Origin: Arthrobacter livingstonensis
GTDB lineage: Bacteria > Actinomycetota > Actinomycetes > Actinomycetales > Micrococcaceae
Assembly: GCF_003219815.1 (NCBI RefSeq)
Contig: NZ_QJVD01000012.1
Location: 1-64,000, forward strand
Direction of reading: 5' to 3'
DNA: 64,000 bases
Part shown: positions 7,627 to 15,863 of the stretch, one piece after another
Layout of the letters: each line of letters opens with the position of its first letter
How positions within the stretch are numbered: position 1 is the first letter of the stretch
Translations under genes and position numbers: made by a program
Notes under the pieces: model-generated
What the model saw: the letters and a program-made list of their open reading frames with translations, nothing else
The model's database searches: none
What the model was told of the DNA's origin: nothing

Positions 7627-8788
7627 TGTGTGCGGCCCTGCCGTCGGCGCCCACGGCGCTTTTGTCGAACCGGGGATGGATCAGGCCAACGCAGCTGTAC
7701 GCCAGCCCCGGGACTTCCTCCACGGGGGTGCCGCGCTGTTCGGCCAGCAGCAGCACATGCGCCACGTCCGCCCGGGCCAGGGGGTTCACCAGCACCCGCC
7801 ACGGCACGCGGCGCAGCAGCACCCGCGTGGTTTCGCCGACGCCGGGCTTGACCAGGTTGACGTTGTTGATGCCGTACTCGGTGCTGATCCGTTCGACGGC
7901 GGCCCAGCCCGCCCAGCTGGGTGTGCGGTCCGCAGTTTGCAGGGCGGCCACATCGGCGGCCACGGCGCTGCGGACGGCGTCGAAGCGGGCGGAGATGGCG
8001 TCCAGGAACCCGCCGGAGACGTCGCTGGCGGCCAGCCCGGCGTAAAACTTGGCACCGTGGAAATCGTCCGGGCCAATGTGATCGGTGTTGAACACCGTGC
8101 GCGAGACCAGCCCGGACACCGTGGAGTTCAGGCAGGCCGACGGGATCAGGTAGTCTTCCCGCGTGCCGTACATCTCCACGCAGTGTCCGGGGTCCGCCAG
8201 CACGGCCAGGTCGGCGGGGAAGCGCACCCCGTCAGTCTCGGCAAAGAGGTCCACTGCGGCGGCCAGCTCACGGGAAATGGCGCCCTTGCCCGTCCAGCCG
8301 TCGACAAACAGGATCCGTGACGTCTCAAAGTTCGCCGCCAGGTAGCGCAGCGCGGTTTGGTCCAGGCCGATTCCGCGGACAATGCTCATGGTGAAGTGCG
8401 GGACGCTGATCCCGTGGACCTGCTGCGCCCAACGCCGCATCAGGATCCCGATGGGCGTTCCCGCCCGGGCCAGCGACACGAGCACCGGCCTGCCGCCGCG
8501 GGCCGCAAGCGCCTGCTCGGTGACCACGCCCACGGCACGGGCCACGCGCTCCCCGGAGCGTTCCACCGCTTCTTCGTAGAGAGCCTGGTATTCGGGGCTC
8601 GGCGTGTATTCCACCGGCAGCGACTCGGCGTAATTTGCCGCACCGGACTGGATGGCGCGCTCCCGGTCCGCCGTGGGCGCCTCCAACGCCACATGGCTGA
8701 GGTCCTTTAGCAGCCACCGGACTTCGTCGGCCGCATAGGAGCCAAAGGCCGGCCCGGCCAGCGGTGCGGGCAATGCGGTGCTGCTCAT
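7619..8788 (-). CDS. StiP-like protein with C-terminal PELOTA-type RNA-binding domain
   Basis: A 389-residue cytosolic protein. The N-terminal two thirds contains RPVLVSLARAGTPIGILMRR, then HFTMSIVRGIGLD, and ILFVDGWTGKGAISRELA, an arrangement typical of the PRTase-like StiP family found in Ter operons. The C-terminal part (about residues 295-375) reads VNLVKPGVGETTRVLLRRV and DVAHVLLLAEQRGTPVEEV, as in PELOTA/L7Ae-type RNA-binding domains. The ATG at 8788 overlaps the upstream PRTase stop (ATGA), so the two are translationally coupled; the same frame is open further upstream but out of register with a real gene. StiP has been called a cysteine protease in Pfam, but the sequence here fits a nucleotide or sugar-phosphate enzyme equally well. 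Function in the module is inferred. Confidence 0.85.
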   Translation of the reverse strand: MSSTALPAPLAGPAFGSYAADEVRWLLKDLSHVALEAPTADRERAIQSGAANYAESLPVEYTPSPEYQALYEEAVERSGERVARAVGVVTEQALAARGGRPVLVSLARAGTPIGILMRRWAQQVHGISVPHFTMSIVRGIGLDQTALRYLAANFETSRILFVDGWTGKGAISRELAAAVDLFAETDGVRFPADLAVLADPGHCVEMYGTREDYLIPSACLNSTVSGLVSRTVFNTDHIGPDDFHGAKFYAGLAASDVSGGFLDAISARFDAVRSAVAADVAALQTADRTPSWAGWAAVERISTEYGINNVNLVKPGVGETTRVLLRRVPWRVLVNPLARADVAHVLLLAEQRGTPVEEVPGLAYSCVGLIHPRFDKSAVGADGRAAHNV

Positions 8789-10521
8789 GGTGTGGCGTCC
8801 TCTGGTGCAGTGGCGGCGGTTTCGGTGGGGAGGGCGGGGCCGTCGCCGGGGATGTCGGCGGGCAAAAGGACAATGACGACGTCGTTGGCCGCGGCCCGCA
8901 GCACCTCGGCCAGCCCGGGGAGGCCAATGACCGGATTGCCTTCCAACAGGGCTGTGCTGTCGCTGCCGGGTTCCGGGATCACCACGATTGTGCCCGGGCG
9001 CCGGCCGGATCCACCCAGGTTGTAGGCAAAGCGGATGCCGGGACCGTCGGCGGCGTCGTCGTGGCTGGCGAAGGAAAGCGCCCCGGCAATCGCATAGTCC
9101 CCGCGGTCCAGCGGGACAATCGGCGAGCGGGTGGTGGTGGAAAACCGTACGCCGGAATCGGGAAGAAGCCGCTCCAGCTCGGCGGCGACAGCCAGCGGCA
9201 GCCCCATGTTTTCCTCGCACCCCACCACAGACACCGGCCCCTGACAGGACTGAAGTGCCAGCAGCCCCGCCACCTTGCGTGCCACGGTGGCAATGTCGTC
9301 GGGTTCCGGCGGACCGGCGTTGCCAAAGCGGTCGCTGCGCACCGGCGCAATATCCTCCGCCGTCAGTTCCAGCATGGTGAGCCGGCCGTGGGGCACTCGA
9401 TCCGTCGCTGGCGCCCCGGCCGTTGGCGGTTCCCGCAGGGCAGGTTCCGGCAGCCTGCCGATCAGCTCCTGTGCGCGGTCCAGGATGTCCGGCCCCAGGT
9501 CAATGCGTCCGGTCCCGAGGGCTGCAACGGAAATCCGGCACCCCAGCCCGGCGGCCAGCTCGTGGAACCGCTGGCGGTCTTCGGGGGAGCGCAGGTCGAT
9601 CAGCGCGGCCACCACATAGCTTTCACGGGGCACCAGGGCGTGCAGTTCGCGAATGGTGTTGATGACGGTGGAGCCGGTGCTGAGCTCGTCGTCCACCAGT
9701 ACCACCGGCCCCGGACGCTCCAGCCAGCGCGGATCCGCAGGCACAATGCGGTGGGAGGTGGCGTGCGAATGGCCCTCCTGAAACCCTGCGGCAAGCGGTA
9801 CCCCAGGCGTGGCGTGGCGGGTGGAGTGGATGTAGCAGGCACCCAGGGCGTTGGCCACCAGCCGCCCCAGCCCCGTGGCAGTCTCGGCAAAGCCCAGGAC
9901 GACGGCGTCCCGCACCGGAGTGCGCAGCGCAGCGACCTGCGTGGAGAGGGCGGCAATGGCTCCGGCCCGTTCCGGGCCGGAGGAGCGCAGCACAACCGTG
10001 AGCTGTGTGGCCGCGCGTTGCAGGGGATCGTCGGTCGGCGGTACAGGTGTTGGTCCTGCGTGGTGCGGCGACCCGCGTTCGGCCAACGACGCAGGGTGCG
10101 TGCCGTCTTCACCGGCCAACCGGCTGTCCGCAAGTTGCCGGGCCACGAACGCGCCGAGCAGCCCACCGGAGGCAATCACCAAGGCGGGCTCGGTGGGCAC
10201 GTGCTTAGCCAGGAGCTGCGAGACCAGCAGGTGCGCGCGTTTGGGGTTGCGGCGCAGGGCCAGCCCCACCAGGTCCTCCACGGCCACCGGACTGGCGGGG
10301 TCGCTGTGGATGTGCACGTCCAGTTCACTGGCCACGAAGCCGCCGGTCCACGTGCCGGGGGACACGGGAGCCACAGCGCCCGCAGACACGGCGCCCGGAG
10401 GTGGCGAGCCGGGGGACACGGTGCCAGGGGACGGCGTGCCGGGAGAAGGAGTGCCCGGGGACACGGTGCCGGGGGATGGGGTGCCGGGAGATGGTTTGCC
10501 CGGGGAAGAAGGGGAACTCAC
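8785..10521 (-). CDS. Phosphoribosyltransferase with TRSP domain and SPGT-repeat N-terminus
   Basis: A 578-residue protein of the Ter metabolite module. Residues 1-45 are a run of SPGTP/SPGTV units, an unusual low-complexity leader. The PRTase domain follows (about 60-330). It contains ALVIASGGLLGAFVAR, LGFAETATGLGRLVANALG and the PRPP loop VVLVDDELSTGSTVINTI near residues 270-290, with the two acidic residues expected. The C-terminal part holds FSTTTRSPIVPL, the motif naming the TRSP domain that always follows this PRTase type, and SFASHDDAADGPGIRFAYNLGG. It overlaps the lyase gene upstream and the StiP gene downstream by four bases each. The predicted role is transfer of a base or carrier onto PRPP in a Ter-linked small-molecule pathway; the product is unknown. 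Confidence 0.88.
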   Translation of the reverse strand: MSSPSSPGKPSPGTPSPGTVSPGTPSPGTPSPGTVSPGSPPPGAVSAGAVAPVSPGTWTGGFVASELDVHIHSDPASPVAVEDLVGLALRRNPKRAHLLVSQLLAKHVPTEPALVIASGGLLGAFVARQLADSRLAGEDGTHPASLAERGSPHHAGPTPVPPTDDPLQRAATQLTVVLRSSGPERAGAIAALSTQVAALRTPVRDAVVLGFAETATGLGRLVANALGACYIHSTRHATPGVPLAAGFQEGHSHATSHRIVPADPRWLERPGPVVLVDDELSTGSTVINTIRELHALVPRESYVVAALIDLRSPEDRQRFHELAAGLGCRISVAALGTGRIDLGPDILDRAQELIGRLPEPALREPPTAGAPATDRVPHGRLTMLELTAEDIAPVRSDRFGNAGPPEPDDIATVARKVAGLLALQSCQGPVSVVGCEENMGLPLAVAAELERLLPDSGVRFSTTTRSPIVPLDRGDYAIAGALSFASHDDAADGPGIRFAYNLGGSGRRPGTIVVIPEPGSDSTALLEGNPVIGLPGLAEVLRAAANDVVIVLLPADIPGDGPALPTETAATAPEDATP

Positions 10522-11708
10522 GCCATGCTCGCTTCCAGCAGGTCCACAAAGGTGACGCCCGCGGCCGCCACCCCAAACGCCCGGGCGCGCAGCAGCGTCC
10601 GCTGCGCCCAGGCCTGGTGGGGCTTCATCTCATTCATCTTGTTCCCGTACGGGGACGCCGCCGCGCCCCCTCCGACGTTGCCGGCAATGGCCCGCGCGTC
10701 CAGGAATTCCTCGTGGCTGACCACGTTCATGGCGTGGACCAGGGCGACGTGGCTGGGGTGGATCAGGGTCTTGCCCAGCAGGCCGTTGGCCAGGTCCAGT
10801 TCAATTTCACGGATCAGGGTGTCCAGGTTGGCTGTCATGATCCGGCGGCGCAGTTCCTTTTCGCTGGTCCTGGCGAAGGGGGTCAGCCGCAGCTGGGGGC
10901 GCAGTACCCGCTCGGTATTGGAAAAGTGCTCCCACACGGGGCCGCTGATGATGAAGCCGCCGTCGGGACGGCCCAGCACGTTGACGATGTCGCCGATGAC
11001 ATTGGCCACCACATTGACGTCGTAGATGGTCAGGTCGCGGGAGCGGCGCAGGCCGAAGGTGCTGGACATGTCCGTGGCGCCAATGCGCACCGCCAGCACG
11101 TCTTCGCGGTTGGCCCGCAGCAGCGCGTCAATGCCGGTCAGGGCCGCGGCGCGCGTCTCCATGTGGATGACCGTGCGGGACTCCAGGATCGGCATGATCC
11201 GCAGCCGCCGGGCGGCCCGTCCGCCGCGGGCGATCCCGTCCAGCCCCAGCTCGTCCTGGATCAGGTGCAGGGCATCGAGGAATGCGGCCGCCCGGCCGGA
11301 CACGTTGTCGAACTTGGGGAGCACGAACCCGGTGAGCACGGCGAGGTCCGCTCCGGCGCGGCGGGCCAGGGAGCGCATCTGCTCTGCCGTGCGCACGCGG
11401 ACAAACAGCATCGGCAGGTCTTCGCCGCTTTCCCCCAGCAGTGCCAGTGTCTTGACGACATTGTCCTCGGCGGCCGGCACGTCCGAGTCCGGGATGGAAT
11501 CTTCCAGGCACAACACCATGCTGGTACAACCGGCGTCGCGCTGCCGCAGCACATCCTTGACCAGGTCCTGGCGGTTGGCCGGGGTGTAAAGGGTGCCGCC
11601 CAGGGCAACGGCCAGGAGCCCGGGATCACTGTCGGAGGTGAGCTCCTCCGGCTGCCGGTAAAAGAGCCGGACCAGCTGGGAGTGCGTCAGGTGGCGGAAG
11701 TGTCGCAT
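10518..11708 (-). CDS. TIM-barrel C-C bond lyase (HpcH/HpaI/citrate lyase beta-like) of the Ter module
   Basis: A 396-residue aldolase-like protein. Landmarks are MVLCLEDSIPD (the strand carrying metal-liganding acidic residues in CitE-like barrels), LPMLFVRVRT, VLPKFDNVSGRA, RIMPILESRTVIHMETRA and DVLAVRIGATDMSSTFGLRR. These follow the barrel order and match the C-C bond lyase family seen only with StiP and PRTase-TRSP genes. The ATG at 11708 gives MRHFRHLTH and has AAAGGG just upstream, though the spacing is short; a TTG at 11720 is the alternative. It overlaps the PRTase start by four bases. By family it would split or join a carbon-carbon bond in the unknown Ter-associated metabolite pathway. 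Confidence 0.88.
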   Translation of the reverse strand: MRHFRHLTHSQLVRLFYRQPEELTSDSDPGLLAVALGGTLYTPANRQDLVKDVLRQRDAGCTSMVLCLEDSIPDSDVPAAEDNVVKTLALLGESGEDLPMLFVRVRTAEQMRSLARRAGADLAVLTGFVLPKFDNVSGRAAAFLDALHLIQDELGLDGIARGGRAARRLRIMPILESRTVIHMETRAAALTGIDALLRANREDVLAVRIGATDMSSTFGLRRSRDLTIYDVNVVANVIGDIVNVLGRPDGGFIISGPVWEHFSNTERVLRPQLRLTPFARTSEKELRRRIMTANLDTLIREIELDLANGLLGKTLIHPSHVALVHAMNVVSHEEFLDARAIAGNVGGGAAASPYGNKMNEMKPHQAWAQRTLLRARAFGVAAAGVTFVDLLEASMA

Positions 11709-11767
11709 GGGCCCTTTCAAACTCGTTTTTCAAGCACGGTTTCGCTTCAAGCATTGCGTCGAAGTCG

Positions 11768-12745
11768 CTAGCGGCGATAGGCGGCAACGGGTGCCTGGTG
11801 GGTCATGGTGAAGTCGAATTCCTGCCAAATCTGCTGATCTTCCCAGGACTCCGGCACGGGCTCTGACCGCAACTCCAGCACGTTGCCGATCCGGTGCACC
11901 AGCAGCACCATTTGGGTGCCGTCGGCCGACGGCGGCAGCGCCACCGACGCGCCGCTGAAGATCCGCACGCCCATGGGCTGGCTGCTGCGGTTGATGAAAA
12001 TGGCGCGGCGCAATTCGCGCACATGCCGAAGGGTAATCAGCGCGTTCTGACCGTCGTAGCCCACGAGGGGCCGGTTGCCGCTGGTCTTCACCGGCGAGCC
12101 GGCCGTGTGGCCGGCATTGTCCGCACCGCCCACCACGCGCCGGACGCTTTCCCAGGCCATGGCCGTGCTGCCGACGACCACCAGTGTCCCCACGGCCGAT
12201 TCCAGCGGCGTGAGCCGCAGCAGCCGCTCCTGCAGGTTCAGTTCATACACGTCGTGGATTCCCGGCGCCGCAAACAGCAGCCCCACCTCGTGGTCCGCCA
12301 CCCTCGCGGCCTCGCGCTGGGCGGCCAGCTTCTGTGCGCGCGGGTTCATGGGTGACGCCGGGGTGTTGCCTCCGAGCACCAGCCCGCCTGGGCGTGCGGA
12401 GGGCCGGGCCGACGGCGCCGGAGCTGCCGGTGCAGGGGAGGAGGTCCGGGCGCGGCTGCCGCCCAGTACCAGTCCCCCTGAATGGTGGTCCGCCGTCTCT
12501 GCAGGTGCCGTTGACGACGCCGGTGAGGGGGTGGCCGAGGGCCGGCTGAGACTCAGTCCGGCTGAAGCCGATGGGGCCGGGTGCGCAGGGTTCGACTGGA
12601 CAGGGGCTGCAGGCTGCACCGGCGGCCGGGCCGACGGCATATCCGTTGCCCCGGAGGCGGTGCCGGCAGCCGCCGGGTCCACGGGCTTGATCCGGCGCCG
12701 CAGGTACGGCAGGTCGGTGCGCGGGGCGGAGGAACGGTTGACCAT
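11768..12745 (-). CDS. Ter-operon protein of unknown function with Pro/Ala-rich N-terminus
   Basis: A 325-residue protein in two parts. Residues 1-140 are disordered-looking Ala/Pro/Ser sequence holding the repeated element GGLVLGG at 90-96 and 120-126, with a looser copy near 62-69. Residues about 150-325 look folded: EVGLLFAAPGIHDVYELNLQ, TLVVVGSTAMAWESVRRVV, LVGYDGQNALITLRHVREL, RRAIFINRS and the acidic end SWEDQQIWQEFDFTM. No enzyme motif or membrane segment is seen. It starts two bases after the degenerate TerD gene, so co-translation is likely. The alternating strand pattern and the position next to a TerD protein suggest a TerD-like beta-sandwich relative or partner, but this is inference only. 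Confidence 0.75.
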   Translation of the reverse strand: MVNRSSAPRTDLPYLRRRIKPVDPAAAGTASGATDMPSARPPVQPAAPVQSNPAHPAPSASAGLSLSRPSATPSPASSTAPAETADHHSGGLVLGGSRARTSSPAPAAPAPSARPSARPGGLVLGGNTPASPMNPRAQKLAAQREAARVADHEVGLLFAAPGIHDVYELNLQERLLRLTPLESAVGTLVVVGSTAMAWESVRRVVGGADNAGHTAGSPVKTSGNRPLVGYDGQNALITLRHVRELRRAIFINRSSQPMGVRIFSGASVALPPSADGTQMVLLVHRIGNVLELRSEPVPESWEDQQIWQEFDFTMTHQAPVAAYRR

Positions 12746-12747
12746 GG

Positions 12748-13299
12748 CTACAGGGCGATCCCGTAGTCCTTGGCCACGCCGGCCAGACCCGTGCTGTACC
12801 CCTGGCCCAGGGCGCGGAACTTCCAGTCGCCGCGGTGCCGGTACAGTTCGCCGAAGATCACGGCCGTCGCCGAATCGAGGGTGGTGGCCGGAATGTCGAA
12901 GCGCACCAGCTCGCGGTTCTCCGCCGTGGCAACACGGATGTGTGAATCGCGCACTGAGGCAAAGCTGCCCCTGCCGCGCACGTCCGGGTCGACATAAACA
13001 AAGAAGACGATCTTGGCGACGTCTTCAGGGACCCGGCCCAGTTCAACGTCAATCTGCTCCTGGTCGGCGTCCCCGGCAAACGTGACGGCGGCATCGGCGC
13101 TGACCAGCTGGTTGAAAAATACCAGGTGGTCGTTGGAAAGGGCCTGGCCCCCGGCATCGCACATCACGGCGAAGGGGACCAACTCGGCGGCCGGGCCGTG
13201 GCTGGGAATGGCGTCCCAGCCCAGGCCGACCACCACGTGGTCCAGGCCGGGGTTCTCCATGGTCAGGGCGGCATTGGCCCCGGCAATCAGTGATGCCAC
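12748..13299 (-). CDS. Divergent TerD-family protein lacking the acidic calcium loops
   Basis: A 183-residue TerD-fold protein. It shares the family frame with the three TerD proteins upstream: HVVVGLGWD, VFFNQLVSADAAV, IVFFVYVD and DWKFRALGQGYSTGLAGVAKDYGI at the C-terminus. The acidic positions that bind calcium in TerD are altered: the usual FDLDASA is replaced by LVPFAVMCDAGG, and the GDNxTGEGEGDDE loop by AGDADQEQ. It may therefore have lost or changed ion binding and act as a partner subunit. The ATG at 13299 lies inside the end of the preceding gene (13-base overlap), fitting translational coupling in the operon. Confidence 0.88.
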   Translation of the reverse strand: MASLIAGANAALTMENPGLDHVVVGLGWDAIPSHGPAAELVPFAVMCDAGGQALSNDHLVFFNQLVSADAAVTFAGDADQEQIDVELGRVPEDVAKIVFFVYVDPDVRGRGSFASVRDSHIRVATAENRELVRFDIPATTLDSATAVIFGELYRHRGDWKFRALGQGYSTGLAGVAKDYGIAL

Positions 13300-13874
13300 G
13301 GTTGGCCCTCCAAGCGCAACGGGTCCCTTTCGGTCGGTGGCTCCTCTGTGGATTGGTGCACCGCTGGCTGGTGTTCGAGCTGCAGGGCCGCGTCCTGTCC
13401 GGCAAACTTATCCGCGAGGAAGCGCCCGTGCGTGGACAGTTCCTCCACGGCACCAATGCGGATCTGGTTGAGCAGGTCTGCCAGGGTTTCCTCCAGCGTC
13501 GCGAGCTGCTCGGCGAACATGAAAGTTGCCTTGGATTCCTCGTTGTGGTGTGCCGGCGGGAGGGACAGGTAGGACTGCAGCGGTGAGGGGATGTAGTCGC
13601 AGATCATGGCGTTGAGCAGCACGCGCTGTTCGGTGGAGCAGCCGCGGATGCCGATGTCGGTGACGGCCTCGCGCAGCAGGTCCCCCAACTGGCGCAGTTG
13701 GGAGGAAAGCAGGGGCGGCAGGTGGCTGCCGGAGCGGCGCACGGCGGCCCTGAGCTTGTCCACGGCGGCACCCATCTGGGCGATCTCCCGGGCCACCGTG
13801 TCCTCATGGGAAACCACGGGAACGGCAGGAGCCGGACCGCCCCCAAAGAGACCACCTACAAAACGGCCAATCAT
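13287..13874 (-). CDS. Ter-operon protein of unknown function, 195 residues
   Basis: A mostly helical, soluble protein that begins with the glycine-rich hydrophobic MIGRFVGGLFGGG. Helical stretches follow: VAREIAQMGAAVDKLRAAVRR, LLSSQLRQLGDLLREAVTDI, and a run of Glu/Leu-rich heptads around ATFMFAEQLATLEETLADLL. The C-terminal 35 residues are polar and rich in Gln, Glu and Pro. No known catalytic motif or transmembrane helix is evident. Its location between telA and a TerD gene, with a 13-base overlap into the latter, makes a structural role in the Ter complex plausible. I do not recognise a named family. Confidence 0.75.
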   Translation of the reverse strand: MIGRFVGGLFGGGPAPAVPVVSHEDTVAREIAQMGAAVDKLRAAVRRSGSHLPPLLSSQLRQLGDLLREAVTDIGIRGCSTEQRVLLNAMICDYIPSPLQSYLSLPPAHHNEESKATFMFAEQLATLEETLADLLNQIRIGAVEELSTHGRFLADKFAGQDAALQLEHQPAVHQSTEEPPTERDPLRLEGQPWHH

Positions 13875-13953
13875 CGCACTTTCCTCAAGTTTCGTCGTCG
13901 TACGTCAAGGCTACTCCGGGCCGCTGACATGGCAGCCCGGAGTGCCGACGGGG

Positions 13954-15147
13954 TCAGTCGCGGTCCGACTGGCGGGAGCGTTCGAGGTACGGCTTGGCTT
14001 TGGCCAGCCCGGACTCGAGGGCCTGCACGGTGCCTTCCATGTTCTTGGCCGCGGAGGCGCGGAAGGTGTCGATGGCGTCCATGGTTTCAAAGACGTTGTC
14101 GAAGGCCTTCTGCAGCGTGTCCACACTGACGCCGGAACTGGCCGCCTGCTGGTGGATGCGCACCGTCTGGTCCTTGAGCATTTCCGAGGTCTTCAGGATC
14201 ATGTTGTTCGTGGTGGTGTTGATGGCGTCGATCTGGTCGAGCACCATTTTCTGGTTCGCCAGCGCCTGCGCCACGATGACAGCCGTGCGCAGGGCGGAGA
14301 TGGTGGTGGTGCGGGCCCGGTCAACACCCTTGATCAGCTCAAGGTTGTTTTTGCGGACCAGGTCCATGGCCAGGTAGCCCTGCACCGACACGGCGAGCTG
14401 GGTCAGGATGTCCTGGTGGCGCTGGCGAATGGGGAAGAGGACGTCGGCCTCAAGCTTCTGGGCCTGCTCCACCTGGCCGGAGGCGCGGGTGGCGTCAATC
14501 TTTTCCACGCAGGCCCCGTCCAGCGCCTTGGCGAAGACGGCGTACTCGCTCAGGCTCTGCATGGTCTCCCACAGCTTGACCTTTTCCCCCGCCAGGCTGG
14601 CGTTGTCCTTGAGGAGCTCATCCTGGCCGGCCATGAGCGACTTGATGATGGCGTCCAGCTGGGTCTGGGCGGACTCGTATTTTTGGAAGTACTTCGCCAG
14701 CTTGTTCCCGCCCGGGATGAAACCGAGAATCTTGCGGCCCGTGCCAAGGTCGGCGTTGTTGGGGGTCAGTTCCTCGACGGTGGTGCGCAGCTGGTTCAGC
14801 GTGCCGGCCACCTGGGCCTGGGCGCCGTTGCCGCTCTTCTTTGCCCCGGCCACGGAGGTGGTGGAACGTTCCAGCATGCGGCTGGAGGCGTCCGACGACG
14901 ACGTCATCTCCGAGCCGGCCAGCTTCGTGATGCCGTCCACCTTGGTGCTGAATTCGGGGCTGCGCGCATCAAAGGTGGCGATTTCGGCAATGTATTCCTT
15001 GGCCTGGCGGCTGATTTCGGTTTGGCGCTCCGCCGGGACGGGGACCATGCCGGGGGCCTGCTCGGGCGCGACGATCTCGGGTGCGTCGGGGGCCTTGAGC
15101 ACCAGTGAAACTTCGGCGTCAGTGGGTGGGGTGAGCGGAGATGTCAT
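13954..15147 (-). CDS. telA: TelA/KlaA-family toxic anion resistance protein
   Basis: A 397-residue cytosolic protein, the usual length for TelA. The body is almost entirely helical, with the family segments LNQLRTTVEELTPNNADLG, ILGFIPGGNKLAKYFQKYES, LDAIIKSLMAGQDELLKDN, GYLAMDLVRKNNLELIKGVD, TTISALRTAVIVAQALANQK and LDQIDAINTTTNNMILKTSE. The ATG at 15147 gives MTSPLTPPTDAEVSL; the open frame upstream is non-coding in character. TelA accompanies TerD and TerC homologues in Ter stress operons and gives tolerance to tellurite and other stresses in some hosts, by an unresolved mechanism. It lies 61 bp downstream of a terD gene and is part of the same leftward operon. Confidence 0.93.
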   Translation of the reverse strand: MTSPLTPPTDAEVSLVLKAPDAPEIVAPEQAPGMVPVPAERQTEISRQAKEYIAEIATFDARSPEFSTKVDGITKLAGSEMTSSSDASSRMLERSTTSVAGAKKSGNGAQAQVAGTLNQLRTTVEELTPNNADLGTGRKILGFIPGGNKLAKYFQKYESAQTQLDAIIKSLMAGQDELLKDNASLAGEKVKLWETMQSLSEYAVFAKALDGACVEKIDATRASGQVEQAQKLEADVLFPIRQRHQDILTQLAVSVQGYLAMDLVRKNNLELIKGVDRARTTTISALRTAVIVAQALANQKMVLDQIDAINTTTNNMILKTSEMLKDQTVRIHQQAASSGVSVDTLQKAFDNVFETMDAIDTFRASAAKNMEGTVQALESGLAKAKPYLERSRQSDRD

Positions 15148-15208
15148 GGTTTTTATCCAGTTTCGGTTGCGGAGGACACTGTGCGGTGGTGGGGCCAGAA
15201 AGCGGGGC

Positions 15209-15790
15209 TTAACCCAGGGGTACGCCGAAATCGGTGGCGATGCCGGACAGGCCGGTTGCGTAGCCCTGGCCGACGGCCTTGAACTTCCATTCGGCGCCAT
15301 TGCGGTAGATCTCGGCGAAGAGCATGGAAGTTTCCGGCGCCGCGTCCTCGCTCAGGTCAAAGCGCACGATTTCCTGCTCACTGCCCTGGTTGACGACACG
15401 GCAGTACGCCCCGCGCACCTGGCCGAAATTCTGCCTGCGCTCATCGGCCTTGTCAATGGAGACCACAATGACCACGCGGTCCACGTCGGCGGCAATCTTG
15501 GCCAGGTCGATGAGGATGGTTTCATCGTCGCCCTCGCCCACGCCGGAGCGGTTGTCGCCCTGGTGCATCACTGAACCGTCCTTGGCGGACGGCTGGTTAT
15601 AGAAGATGAAATCGTCGGCGGAACGGACCTTGCCATTGGCGCCCAGCAGCAGCGCCGAGGCATCCAGGTCAAAGGCCTCACCCGTGGTGGTCCGGGGATC
15701 CCAGCCCAATCCCACAAGTGCCTGCTGCAGGCCGGGATCGGCCTTGGTCAGGGAGAGGTTGTTACCTTTTTCAAGTGTCAGTCCAGCCAT
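15209..15790 (-). CDS. terD: TerD-family calcium-binding stress protein
   Basis: A 193-residue TerD protein with the full family pattern: MAGLTLEKGNNLSLTKADPG, VGLGWDPRTTTGEAFDLDAS, DDFIFYNQPSAKDGSVMHQG, and the acidic loop DNRSGVGEGDDETI. VVIVVSID and WKFKAVGQGYATGLSGIATD close the fold. The acidic residues in DLDAS and GEGDDE are those that coordinate calcium in characterised TerD proteins. It is very close in sequence to the gene at 15864, so the pair arose by duplication. It sits between that gene and telA in the leftward Ter operon. The biochemical role of TerD is not settled; it is thought to be a calcium-dependent membrane-proximal scaffold. Confidence 0.95.
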   Translation of the reverse strand: MAGLTLEKGNNLSLTKADPGLQQALVGLGWDPRTTTGEAFDLDASALLLGANGKVRSADDFIFYNQPSAKDGSVMHQGDNRSGVGEGDDETILIDLAKIAADVDRVVIVVSIDKADERRQNFGQVRGAYCRVVNQGSEQEIVRFDLSEDAAPETSMLFAEIYRNGAEWKFKAVGQGYATGLSGIATDFGVPLG

Positions 15791-15863
15791 GAATTCATGC
15801 CTTCTTCCGTGGTTGATTCAAGTTTCCGGTGCCCTGCGGGTGCACCGGGACTACCGGTGGTGC

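Noticed and set aside
8764-11025. 753-residue forward frame opposite the PRTase and lyase genes
   Set aside because: Antisense shadow of two overlapping enzyme genes. Composition is Gly/Arg/His-rich and no motif is seen, while the reverse frames have full enzyme motifs.
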